From an uncultured Peptococcaceae bacterium (lineage in GTDB: Bacteria; Bacillota; Dehalobacteriia; UBA4068; UBA4997): a DNA stretch of 21,545 nucleotides. The stretch spans positions 1-21,545 of the forward strand of contig CANQSW010000009.1 in the NCBI GenBank assembly GCA_947626615.1, read 5' to 3'. Under the pieces are notes generated by a model. It was given only the letters and a program-made list of their open reading frames with translations. It had not been told where the DNA came from and searched no databases. This document shows positions 7,713-14,895 of the stretch, one piece after another (within the stretch, counting starts at the first letter, position 1; every line of letters begins with the position of its first letter). The translations under genes were made by a program, and so were the position numbers.

Positions 7713-8588
7713 ATGAGCAAATATAAGGAGGAGGTCGACAGGCTGGGGCGGCAATATTTCCAGCTGTCGCCGGAAAAGGATAGAGACGTGCGCAGAAGCC
7801 TGGAGGAAAGGCTGTTCGCGCTGCTCTATAAGGCGTTTCCCCAGTATAGCGACGCGGTGGCGGAGGTATATATTCGGGATTGGCCGAAATATGATCCGCG
7901 CAAGGGAGAGCTTTACAGCTTCTTTGCCTATCGCCTGTCAAGACGGGATATCGATCTGAAAGTAAAGGCTGGCGGCGGGCATAGCAGGACATTCGTTGGC
8001 CCGGCCGGCCCGGACGGCCAGCCCGGAGAAAAAACAAAACAAATAGAGACCGACATATCGTTGGATTCTTCCGTGGGCGAAGATTCGGAAAATCAGGAGG
8101 CTCTTTGGGAAACCGTTGCCGATAAAAAAGCCCTTTTGCCCGAAGTGGTCGCTCTGTGCAACGACAAGGTAGCCCAGCTGGCGGCAATGGTCTTGAATTT
8201 CCAAACCAACTACAAGGGGCGGGCCGCTAACGATATGCGCTTGAAGTGGTTCCGCATTTTTTATACGGAGGATATGACGACTATCTGCCAAATGGGTTTG
8301 TGTGAGTTTACGCAGGACCGCGAAGTTTTTAATGCCATGCTTTTGCCGTATCTGGATTATTATACGGTCAAGAAGTGCCGCTGCACCAGAGAGCTGGCCG
8401 CCTGCCCGTTCAAGAAGCGCAGCGAGGTGCTGCCGGGCCATGAACATGACGACGCGGAGCTGGCGCTGCCTTTTCCGGCGGAGTTATCTCTGGCCTATCT
8501 GGAACGCTGCGAGAACATCAAAGTAGGCCCTTCGGCCCGCAGCAATCAGCTGAAAGAATATAAGAAGGAGAAAAAACATCGTTGTTGA
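7713..8588 (+). CDS. Sigma-70-family-like protein inside the CRISPR operon
   Basis: This 291-residue protein is not a known Cas family to me. Residues about 31-83 read like sigma region 2: LLYKAFPQYSDAVAEVYIRDW, then KYDPRKGELYSFFAYRLSRRDID. In sigma factors the matching text is of the form ...W.KYDPxKGxFxxFxYxxxRRxxID. Residues 115-137 (ISLDSSVGEDSENQEALWET) resemble the SLDxPVGEDED linker of larger sigma factors. The C-terminal half (WFRIFYTEDMTTICQM, later LSLAYLERCENIKVGPSARSNQ) may hold a divergent helix-turn-helix in place of region 4, but this is weaker. No catalytic motif is seen. The ATG at 7713 follows AAGGAG at 7701-7706. It overlaps cas6 by 7 bp. The neighbours suggest a transcription output linked to CARF signalling, as known for the CalpL/T/S system, but without its Lon protease. 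Confidence 0.6.
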   Translation: MSKYKEEVDRLGRQYFQLSPEKDRDVRRSLEERLFALLYKAFPQYSDAVAEVYIRDWPKYDPRKGELYSFFAYRLSRRDIDLKVKAGGGHSRTFVGPAGPDGQPGEKTKQIETDISLDSSVGEDSENQEALWETVADKKALLPEVVALCNDKVAQLAAMVLNFQTNYKGRAANDMRLKWFRIFYTEDMTTICQMGLCEFTQDREVFNAMLLPYLDYYTVKKCRCTRELAACPFKKRSEVLPGHEHDDAELALPFPAELSLAYLERCENIKVGPSARSNQLKEYKKEKKHRC

Positions 8589-9319
8589 CGCAATATAGCC
8601 TGACGTTGCGAGGCGACCCTGCCAGCCGGCCGCGGCCGGATTGGGCCTATCGCCTGTATGCCGAATTGCTTTATGCCGCGCCGCCGGATTTTGCCACGGC
8701 GATACATCAAAACGCTATCACGCCGGTCAGCCATTATCTGCTGTGCGGCCCGGCGGAATGTTTGTGGCGGGTGAGCCTGCTGGGCGAGCCGGCCGAAGCG
8801 GCGCTGGGGCCGGTTTTGGAGAGCAAACGGGAATATCGTCTGCGGCGCGACAACGCGGCCTTTCAGGTGGCGGGCTGGCAGAAGCGGACGTTTGACCGGG
8901 CGGAATCTCTGCTTTTTTTTGAGGACGCCGGGACGTTTGAGCTCAGCTTCGTTACGCCCACGGCTTTCAAAAGCCGCGGCCAGTATCTTAACCTGCCCAC
9001 CTCGCGGCTGATCGTGCAGAGCCTGATCAAAAAATGGAACGGCTGCTTCCTCGATTGCCCCATAGAGGACGAGGACGGCGAGGGCATGGAGGCGCTGGCG
9101 GCCGGTCTGGTCTGCCGCAGCTTCCGCCTGCATGACCAAAGCTACCGTCTCAAGGGCCTGACCATAAACGGCTTTGTCGGCGATATGACGCTGGAAAACC
9201 ATTTGCAGGGCTTCCACCGGCAGCTGGCCAACGCGCTGCTGTTCTTTGCCGGGCAGGCTGGCGTCGGTATCAAAACGGCTCTTGGCATGGGCGGCGTGGT
9301 CGTTAACGCGGCGCTCTAG
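8582..9319 (+). CDS. cas6: CRISPR-associated endoribonuclease Cas6
   Basis: Cas6 cuts the CRISPR precursor transcript inside each repeat to give crRNAs that are loaded into the effector. The C-terminus carries the family's glycine-rich loop GVGIKTALGMGGV (about 227-239) after INGFVGDMTLENHLQGF, both typical. The length of 245 residues is normal. The start is TTG 8582, seven bases inside the sigma-like gene; AAGGAG at 8566-8571 sits 10 nt upstream and no ATG lies near, so the start codon is non-standard. A second TTG follows directly at 8585. The catalytic residues cannot be fixed by eye; H51 in PVSHYLL is only a possible candidate. It is the last gene of the operon and is followed by a terminator. 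No CRISPR array follows within the window. Confidence 0.9.
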   Translation: MLTQYSLTLRGDPASRPRPDWAYRLYAELLYAAPPDFATAIHQNAITPVSHYLLCGPAECLWRVSLLGEPAEAALGPVLESKREYRLRRDNAAFQVAGWQKRTFDRAESLLFFEDAGTFELSFVTPTAFKSRGQYLNLPTSRLIVQSLIKKWNGCFLDCPIEDEDGEGMEALAAGLVCRSFRLHDQSYRLKGLTINGFVGDMTLENHLQGFHRQLANALLFFAGQAGVGIKTALGMGGVVVNAAL

Positions 9320-9356
9320 GCCGGGCGCTGCCGCCCAAACAGAAAATTTATATAGT

Positions 9357-9391
9357 CCGATATCTTCTGCCAGGAGGTATCGGGCTTTTTT
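9357..9391 (+). terminator. Rho-independent terminator after cas6
   Basis: CCGATATCTTCT (9357-9368) pairs with AGGAGGTATCGG (9372-9383), with two G-U pairs and a 3-nt loop, and is followed by GC and six T. It lies 37 bp after the cas6 stop and closes the CRISPR operon. Confidence 0.85.
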
Positions 9392-9413
9392 ATGCCTTTT
9401 TGCCGGAAAATCA

Positions 9414-9438
9414 AAAAAATATAAATTATCCCTGAAAA
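9414..9438. repeat. Direct repeat, copy 1 (25 bp)
   Basis: This copy contains AAATTATCCCTGAAAA preceded by an A-rich run. It matches 9510-9534 at 24 of 25 positions (T at 9422 versus G at 9518). It starts 23 bp after the CRISPR operon terminator. Function unknown; see findings. Confidence 0.85.
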
Positions 9439-9509
9439 GGCGCGGGACTGGTCGCGATAAGATAGCGGGAGGATAAAACAAGGCGGGCGACAGCCGCTGC
9501 GGCCCGCCG

Positions 9510-9534
9510 AAAAAATAGAAATTATCCCTGAAAA
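9510..9534. repeat. Direct repeat, copy 2 (25 bp)
   Basis: Second copy, 96 bp downstream of copy 1 start to start, with 71 bp between the copies. The intervening DNA includes a GGCGGGC / GCCCGCC inverted repeat (about 9482-9508). The copy lies 75 bp before the next gene's start, inside its probable promoter region. Confidence 0.85.
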
Positions 9535-9608
9535 ACCCGGCGGCCAGTTCTGATTATATAGTAGAAGGGCCGTTAAAAGAAGTTCAAACACGGGAGGAAA
9601 ATTTGACC

Positions 9609-9968
9609 ATGAAAAAGGTTCTCTGGATATCGCGCCACCAGATGACGGAGGCTCAGTTCAAGGATCTGGAGCGCGCGCTGGGCGACGAGGTATCGCTGCT
9701 CAACTGGACGGAAACCGTGACGGAACTGGCGGCGCTGCGGCCCTGGCTGGAGCAGGCCGATGTCGTGGCGGCCGTTTTGCCGCCGGAGCTGTTCTCGCAG
9801 CTGCTGCAAGCGGCGCGGCATAAGCCGGTGCTGCAGGCGGCGGCCAAAAGAGTGCCGACGGGCAGAGTTTACCGCAACGCCAACGGCGCGGCGGAAGCCG
9901 AATTCCGCTTCGTCCACGCCGGTTGGCAGCAGATATTAAAGTTGGATATGCAGGTGAAAGCGTTATAA
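9609..9968 (+). CDS. Small conserved protein of unknown function
   Basis: This 119-residue protein is not one I can name, although its opening MKKVLWISRHQMTEAQ and the later AKRVPTGRVYRN look like a conserved family. The N-terminal half alternates strands and helices (MKKVLWIS, then VSLLNWTETV, then ADVVAAVLPPELFSQL), like a small Rossmann-type fold. No catalytic motif, signal peptide or membrane segment is visible. The ATG at 9609 has GGGAGG 11 nt upstream; a TTG at 9603 would give two more residues. It is separate from the CRISPR operon (terminator at 9357-9391) but is the first gene after it and carries the direct repeat pair in its upstream region. A role in defence is only a guess from position. 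Confidence 0.65.
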   Translation: MKKVLWISRHQMTEAQFKDLERALGDEVSLLNWTETVTELAALRPWLEQADVVAAVLPPELFSQLLQAARHKPVLQAAAKRVPTGRVYRNANGAAEAEFRFVHAGWQQILKLDMQVKAL

Positions 9969-10063
9969 GGTTTTTGGCACAAAAAATAGTTTATGGCCCG
10001 GTTGGCGGGGCGTAAAGTTCGCCAACAGCGATCGCGGGCGGCTCAATACGCGCGACAAATCCT

Positions 10064-10128
10064 AAAAAATATAAAAATATAAAATTATAAAATTATAAAA
10101 TTATAAAATTATAAAATTACAAAATTAC
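10064..10128. repeat. Tandem AT-rich octamer array upstream of the SLH protein gene
   Basis: From 10081 there are four perfect copies of AAAATTAT followed by two copies of AAAATTAC (to 10128). Degenerate A-rich units precede them (10064-10080). The array ends 22 bp before the ATG at 10151, just ahead of the ribosome site AAGAGGT. Eight-bp units are not a multiple of three but lie outside the gene, so copy-number change would alter promoter or leader spacing, not the frame. Confidence 0.9.
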
Positions 10129-10150
10129 AAAAAGAAAAGAGGTTATTACT

Positions 10151-13075
10151 ATGAAAAACAAGATTTTTACGATCATTTTGTTGGTTGCCATGATGTTTAC
10201 GACGTGTGCCGCGGCGGCTCTGGCGGACGACCAGATCGCTGCTGCCGAAGATAATATGAGCGTGGTAATGGAACAGCCCGGCGCGGCAGAGGCGCAGGAT
10301 ACGCACGCGCCGCAGGTGGACGCGCCCGCGGCAGAGGCCGGGCCGACGATCGAGCCGGCCGGGGACGGCTCTGCCCAGCCTACCGACGAGGCGGCCGGGG
10401 ATATGCAGGTGCTGCCCGCCGAGCAGGGCGAACCTCGGATAGAGGGCGATGCCTCTGCGCCGGACGGGGAGCAGACTGCCTGCAAAGAGCATACCTGGGT
10501 GGAAGAAAGAGTTGAGGCTACCTGCACTGAGGAGGGCTATATCCAGAAGAAGTGCAGCGTCTGCGGCGCGGTGGAGAAGCTGGAGACTCTCCCGGTCATA
10601 GCCCACAACTACGAAAAGACGGGCGAGGAAAACGGTATCATAACCTATACCTGCACCGTCTGCGGCGACAGCTATACCGAACAGGAGCAGACTGTCTGCG
10701 AGCATAACTGGGTGGAAGAAACGGTGGCGGCCACCTGCACTAACGAGGGCTATACCCAGAAGAAGTGCAGCGTCTGCGGCGTGGTGGAAGACTATAAGAC
10801 TCTCCCTGTCGTAGCCCACGACTACAAATATATGGGGCTGAAGAACAATGTCGCCACCTACACCTGCAAGGTCTGCGGCGACAGCTATACCAAGTGCATC
10901 GCTCACACTTGGACTTATGAGACGACTCAGCCCACCTGCACGGAAGCCGGCAGCTATGCCCGGACGTGTGTTTACTGCGGCGAGCATGAAGTCATCAATA
11001 CCACCGAGCCTCTGGGCCACAAGTATGAAGAGAAGATGACCGAGATCGCCACCACGACCCACGCCGGCGAGCTCACTTATACCTGCAAAAACTGCGGCGA
11101 TACATATACCAAGGCGATACCGCGGCTGGACGCCCCGGAGGAGGACGCTATCGTGGCTGATCCCGACGCCGTTGCCACCAAAGCCTACAACTCTGGCGAT
11201 AACGATTATTACCGCACCAGCAGCCCCATGGCTTCCTATCTGTATCAGCGGGCAGACGGCAATTTCACCCGTGTGGAAGCGGTCAACGAAGGCAACGGCA
11301 GAGAGATAGTGATCGAAAACTACGATCCGGATTTTAATCTGCTGACGGCGCGGAAGGTCGAACAGGAACTGCCTATCTTCGGCGGCTTCTTTAGCGGCCA
11401 GACGTATAACTTCCTGGTATTTGGGCAGGAGAACCCGTCCTTCTCTGACAGCGTGGAGGTTATCCGCGTCGTTAAATACGACAAAAACTGGCGCAGGCTG
11501 GATCAGTTCAGCCTGAAAGGGGCCAACACCTCCATTCCGTTCCGTTCGGGCAACCTGCGCATGGCCGAGGCCGGCGACGAGCTTTATATCCGCACCAGCC
11601 ACCAGATGTATAAAAGCAGCGACGGCCTCTGCCACCAGGCCAACGTGACGCTGGCGCTGCGTCAGAGCGATATGGAGCTGACCGACAGCTTCTACAAGGT
11701 GGGCATGATCAGATACGCCTACGTATCTCATTCCTTCAACCAGTTTATCCTGACCGATAACGACGGCAATATCGTGACGCTGGATCATGGCGACGCTTAC
11801 CCGCGGGCCGCAGTTCTGGTGCGCTTTAAGAACGCCGCCGGCAAGGAGAAGTTCATCGGCGAAAACTGCGAGACTCTGAACGTGCAGGAGTTTGTCGGCG
11901 CGGTCGGCGATAACTATACCGGCTTCAAGCTGGGCGGTTTTGCGGAAAGCGGCTCCAACTACCTGATCGCCGCTTCTATCGACGAACAGAGCGGCAACTT
12001 CAACAGCAGCAACGCCTATAACGTCGTGATCTACGCGGTGGACAAAGACAATGTGGCGAAGAGCGGCCTGAAGAAATATCAGGTGACCTCTTATACCTCC
12101 GGCCAGAATGTCGCCGCCGGCACGCCGCAGCTGGTGAAGATCAGCAGCAACAAATTCCTGCTTATGTGGAACGAGCTTAACAAAGGCAACGTCTCCAATA
12201 CCCTCAAATATACTTTCGTCGACGGCGACGGCCGCTGCGGCCAGATCTATACCGCCGAGGCGTGCCTCTCCGACTGCCAGCCTATCGTAGCCGACGGCAA
12301 AGTGATCTGGTATTACGGCGGCGGCGCTCTGCCCAAATTCTGCTCCATCGACTCTGACGGCGATTTCACCGTCGAGCGGGATACGGCGGCCGAGAAGAAA
12401 GCCGCGGACGAAGCCGCCAAGGAAGACGCCAAGAAGCAGGAAGAGCTCGATAAACAGAAAGAGGAGAATAAGGAGGTCGTGACCTATACCGGCGAGAACA
12501 GCAACGCTTATGTGGGCGAATTCCGCGACGTCAAGACTTCGGCCTGGTATGCCGACGCTGTGAAGTGGGCGTCTGAGGAAAAGTTGATGGGCGCTGTCTC
12601 TAACGGCAGCTTTGGCCCCAACGCCAACGCCAGCCGGGCGATGATCGTCACCGTGATGTATCGCATGGCAGGAGAGCCCAGCGCCACGGCGGTCGGCTTC
12701 AGCGACGTCGCCAAAAACCAGTGGTATGCCAATGCCGTCAACTGGGCTGCCAACGAAGAGGTCGTGAACGGCGTCGGCGAGAACAAATTTGCCCCCAACA
12801 GCGATATCACCCGTCAGGAATTGGCCGCGATCCTTTATCGCTACGCCGAGCAGGCGGGTCTGGATACCGATTTCGACGCGGCCAAGGCCAAAACCGTTTG
12901 CAGCGGCTTCCGGGATTATAACAAGGTGAGCGGCTGGGCGGAGGACGCTATCCTCTGGGCCAATGCCAACGGGTTGATCGCCGGCAACTCCGACGGCACG
13001 CTGAACCCGGGCGGCAAGGCGACCCGCGCCGAGATCGCCACGATCATGATGCGCTTTGTGGACGCCAACAAGTAA
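10151..13075 (+). CDS. Secreted SLH-domain surface protein with CxxC repeats
   Basis: This 974-residue protein is exported and held on the cell surface. A signal peptide spans about residues 1-25 (ILLVAMMFTTCAAAALA). An acidic, Ala/Pro-rich stretch follows. About residues 111-320 contain four to five imperfect units of the form H-x-W...C-T-x-x-G...C-x-V-C-G, for example EATCTEEGYIQKKCSVCG. Residues about 330-745 are strand-rich and may form a beta-propeller-like fold; I do not recognise them. A charged linker (AAEKKAADEAAKEDAKKQEE) leads to three SLH domains (about 788-845, 848-905 and 918-974), each with the W-A-x-x-A-x-x-W pattern, which bind secondary cell-wall polymer. The start is ATG 10151 with AAGAGGT upstream. 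The CxxC pairs may bind metal or form disulfides. No enzyme motif is visible. Confidence 0.87.
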   Translation: MKNKIFTIILLVAMMFTTCAAAALADDQIAAAEDNMSVVMEQPGAAEAQDTHAPQVDAPAAEAGPTIEPAGDGSAQPTDEAAGDMQVLPAEQGEPRIEGDASAPDGEQTACKEHTWVEERVEATCTEEGYIQKKCSVCGAVEKLETLPVIAHNYEKTGEENGIITYTCTVCGDSYTEQEQTVCEHNWVEETVAATCTNEGYTQKKCSVCGVVEDYKTLPVVAHDYKYMGLKNNVATYTCKVCGDSYTKCIAHTWTYETTQPTCTEAGSYARTCVYCGEHEVINTTEPLGHKYEEKMTEIATTTHAGELTYTCKNCGDTYTKAIPRLDAPEEDAIVADPDAVATKAYNSGDNDYYRTSSPMASYLYQRADGNFTRVEAVNEGNGREIVIENYDPDFNLLTARKVEQELPIFGGFFSGQTYNFLVFGQENPSFSDSVEVIRVVKYDKNWRRLDQFSLKGANTSIPFRSGNLRMAEAGDELYIRTSHQMYKSSDGLCHQANVTLALRQSDMELTDSFYKVGMIRYAYVSHSFNQFILTDNDGNIVTLDHGDAYPRAAVLVRFKNAAGKEKFIGENCETLNVQEFVGAVGDNYTGFKLGGFAESGSNYLIAASIDEQSGNFNSSNAYNVVIYAVDKDNVAKSGLKKYQVTSYTSGQNVAAGTPQLVKISSNKFLLMWNELNKGNVSNTLKYTFVDGDGRCGQIYTAEACLSDCQPIVADGKVIWYYGGGALPKFCSIDSDGDFTVERDTAAEKKAADEAAKEDAKKQEELDKQKEENKEVVTYTGENSNAYVGEFRDVKTSAWYADAVKWASEEKLMGAVSNGSFGPNANASRAMIVTVMYRMAGEPSATAVGFSDVAKNQWYANAVNWAANEEVVNGVGENKFAPNSDITRQELAAILYRYAEQAGLDTDFDAAKAKTVCSGFRDYNKVSGWAEDAILWANANGLIAGNSDGTLNPGGKATRAEIATIMMRFVDANK

Positions 13076-13143
13076 GCCGCCCTTAGCGCGGATACCGCTA
13101 GAAAGCCGGATATGGCAGGAGGCGACGCACAAAATGACTAAAA

Positions 13144-13183
13144 GCCGGGCAGCTCCCCCGTCAGGGGCTGCCCGGCGCTTTTC
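13144..13183 (+). terminator. Rho-independent terminator after the SLH protein gene
   Basis: GCCGGGCAGC (13144-13153) pairs perfectly with GCTGCCCGGC (13167-13176), with further CCC/GGG pairing inside, and is followed by GCTTTTCTT. It lies about 70 bp after the stop codon. Confidence 0.85.
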
Positions 13184-13280
13184 TTGCCAAAAAATTCGCT
13201 ATCTGCTAAAATCAACGTAGTCCTCGGAAAAAGCCGGTGCAAAACGCTGAAAAAATTTGCTGAAACAATGTCACCAAACG

Positions 13281-13306
13281 GGCTTTGGCGGGAATATATA
13301 AGGTGA
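13281..13306. promoter_or_regulatory. Duplicated motif, copy 1, upstream of ECF sigma gene
   Basis: GGCTTTG, then GCGGG, then AATATATAAGG and TGA. The same blocks recur at 13840-13864 in front of the partner gene. It ends 26 bp before the sigma ATG. The copies are not read in the same frame relative to the following genes, so the conservation is at DNA or RNA level. It may be a promoter or other autoregulatory site. Confidence 0.55.
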
Positions 13307-13332
13307 CAAGCCAATATAAACGAGAGAGTCAC

Positions 13333-13836
13333 ATGGACAAGCAGCAAGCCAAAATGATCGCCGAATTATACGATGAGTTTTTCGGGTTTTTGTGCGTTTA
13401 TGCCGAGGCGGCCCTGCACGATAAGGGTCTGGCCGAGGAAGCCGTGCAGGAAACTTTTCGTATAGCCTGCGGCAAAGCCAAAGATTTTTTAGACAGCGCC
13501 AATCCGCGGGGCTGGCTTATTTTGACGCTGCGGAACGTGTGCCGGCATATGTACCGGAGCAGGAAAAAGATCGTTGAGAATCTGGCGGAGATCGCCTTTA
13601 GCGAGGAGTGGGGCGGCTATGAATATGACGACGCCGCAAGCGCGCCGGAGTTCTGGTATGGCGACCTCTCCAAAGATAAAGATTTCGAGCTGCTGCGGCG
13701 GTTTGCCGTAGACCGCTGTTCGATCAGGGAGCTGGCGGCGGAATACGGCATCACGCTTGCCGCCTGCAAGCAGAGGATAAGCCGGGCCAGGCGGCGGTTT
13801 CAGGCCGTTTTGGCTAAAGAGGAGAAAAAGACGTGA
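13333..13836 (+). CDS. ECF-type RNA polymerase sigma factor
   Basis: This 167-residue protein directs RNA polymerase to a special set of promoters. Region 2 lies at about residues 8-78, with GLAEEAVQETFRIA and then NPRGWLILTLRNVCRHMYRSRKK, the normal ECF pattern. Region 4 lies at about 115-160, with CSIRELAAEYGITLAACKQRISRARRRF forming the helix-turn-helix. The start is ATG 13333 with a GAGAGAG ribosome site; a TTG at 13285 would add 16 residues but sits inside the duplicated motif. The next gene encodes a one-pass membrane protein, the usual arrangement for a sigma with its anti-sigma. The signal and target genes are unknown; the surface-protein genes around it are plausible targets. Confidence 0.87.
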   Translation: MDKQQAKMIAELYDEFFGFLCVYAEAALHDKGLAEEAVQETFRIACGKAKDFLDSANPRGWLILTLRNVCRHMYRSRKKIVENLAEIAFSEEWGGYEYDDAASAPEFWYGDLSKDKDFELLRRFAVDRCSIRELAAEYGITLAACKQRISRARRRFQAVLAKEEKKT

Positions 13837-13839
13837 GGC

Positions 13840-13864
13840 GGCTTTGCCGGAATATATAAGGCGA
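13840..13864. promoter_or_regulatory. Duplicated motif, copy 2, upstream of the probable anti-sigma gene
   Basis: GGCTTTG, then CCGG, then AATATATAAGG and CGA, nearly identical to 13281-13306 with one base fewer in the middle. It occupies the gap between the sigma stop (13836) and the GTG start at 13880 and runs up against the AAAGGAGG ribosome site. Confidence 0.55.
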
Positions 13865-13879
13865 AAGGAGGCGGGAGCG

Positions 13880-14515
13880 GTGCGAGAGCTCTCAGCTGAA
13901 AACAGACGAAAATATGCCCGGTTCGACAATATGCCAGACGGCGTTCTGGCAGCCTTTTTGGCGGCCGACGCGCAGGCCAGGCCGGATAAGCAGATGTCGG
14001 CGGCAGCGCTGCTTTATATCACCGACCTTTTGGCGGCAAGGCGCGAAAGCGACGCTGCGTATCAGGAGCGGGACGTTGCCGCGGCCAAGCAGGATTTTCT
14101 GGCCTATTATTACCCGTGGCGGGACGAGCCGCCGCTTTACGACTTCGACGACGCTGTGGACGGCGAGACGGCAGGCAAAAACGCTAAACATGGTCGGCGT
14201 TGGCTGCGCTATGCGGCCAGCGTGGCGGCGGTGCTGCTCTTTGTGCTGGCGGGCACGGCGACGGCGGCGGCGATAGCCTACGCGCCGTGGCCGGATATGC
14301 CCAAGTGGTCGGACGGCGGCTTTTGGCCTGCCGCAGATAACGGCGAGCTGCCGGGAGACCGGGGCTTGCTGAACGCGGCCGCCTGGGACGAGCAGACGAA
14401 AACGGAGCTGGCGGCGTTGTATCTGCAAAACGTCGACGCGGGCATGCCCAATATTGGCCGCGCGGCGCGCCGTCAGCTGCTCTGGCAAATTTGCGAACAA
14501 TGTCTGCGGCGATGA
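13880..14515 (+). CDS. Single-pass membrane protein, probable anti-sigma factor
   Basis: This 211-residue protein has a cytosolic N-terminal part (about 1-107), one membrane segment (about 110-135, YAASVAAVLLFVLAG) and a short outer C-terminal part. The N-terminal part has ARFDNMPDGVLAAFLAADAQ, which may fold as a small helical sigma-binding domain. The zinc-type anti-sigma motif HxxxCxxC is not seen, so the assignment rests on topology and on its place right after the ECF sigma gene. The start is GTG 13880, 8 nt after AGGAGG; the in-frame TTG at 13844 lies within the duplicated motif and is less likely. The outer part ends with LLWQICEQCLRR. No protease cleavage site can be assigned. Confidence 0.6.
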   Translation: MRELSAENRRKYARFDNMPDGVLAAFLAADAQARPDKQMSAAALLYITDLLAARRESDAAYQERDVAAAKQDFLAYYYPWRDEPPLYDFDDAVDGETAGKNAKHGRRWLRYAASVAAVLLFVLAGTATAAAIAYAPWPDMPKWSDGGFWPAADNGELPGDRGLLNAAAWDEQTKTELAALYLQNVDAGMPNIGRAARRQLLWQICEQCLRR

Positions 14516-14567
14516 GATAATTGTGTTTATATATATGCTGAACAAAATTAAACGAGGAGGGGTTTTG

Positions 14568-14642
14568 GTGCGAAAAGCGAAAGCAATACTGTGGGAACTT
14601 GTTGATGTTTGTGTGAGCGGCAAAGGGGGGCGTACGGCATGA
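14568..14642 (+). CDS. Possible 24-residue peptide, translationally coupled to the next gene
   Basis: A strong AGGAGGGG site (14555-14562) precedes GTG 14568. The short frame reads MRKAKAILWELVDVC and ends at a TGA that overlaps the ATG of the next gene (ATGA at 14639-14642). An ATG at 14535 is in frame but has no ribosome site. It may be a real small protein or a leader whose translation opens the next start. No family is recognised. Confidence 0.35.
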   Translation: MRKAKAILWELVDVCVSGKGGRTA

Positions 14643-14845
14643 GTGCGGGCGCGGTTTTAGTATATTCGGTGGCGTTTCTTCTGTTATGGGCGGCGGAACT
14701 GCTCGTGGCCTTTTTTCTGGTGCGGGCTGCCGTTAAGGGCGGCATTTTGCTGGCCGTAAAGGAGCTTTTCCCTGCCGGCGACGCTGCTCCTGCGGTTTTG
14801 CAGCGCCAAACGCCTAATGGCGGCGCGGACGAAGCGGTGGAATAA
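14639..14845 (+). CDS. Small membrane protein of unknown function
   Basis: This 68-residue protein has one hydrophobic segment (about residues 3-30, VLVYSVAFLLLWAAELLVAFFLV) and then a polar tail. The ATG at 14639 overlaps the stop of the preceding short frame and has AAGGGGGG upstream (about 14624-14631). It is the last gene of the sigma/anti-sigma cluster and is followed by a terminator. No family is recognised. Small membrane proteins in such clusters can tune the anti-sigma or a transporter, but nothing in the sequence shows this. Confidence 0.55.
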   Translation: MSAGAVLVYSVAFLLLWAAELLVAFFLVRAAVKGGILLAVKELFPAGDAAPAVLQRQTPNGGADEAVE

Positions 14846-14895
14846 TGGCCGCCAAACCTGCCCGGTATAGTCCAGCCCGGGTTGGCGTTAATTAC

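Noticed and set aside
9414..9534. A two-repeat CRISPR array
   Set aside because: The copies are separated by 71 bp, there are only two, and the repeat lacks the usual palindromic core. Kept as a direct repeat pair instead.
10109..13132. A 1007-codon open frame on the minus strand opposite the SLH protein gene
   Set aside because: It is a shadow of the GC-rich plus-strand gene, which has a signal peptide, CxxC repeats and SLH domains. The minus-strand frame has no recognisable domain and no ribosome site.
13285..13332. TTG start adding 16 residues to the ECF sigma factor
   Set aside because: The extension lies within the duplicated regulatory motif and has no ribosome site. The ATG at 13333 gives a normal ECF length.
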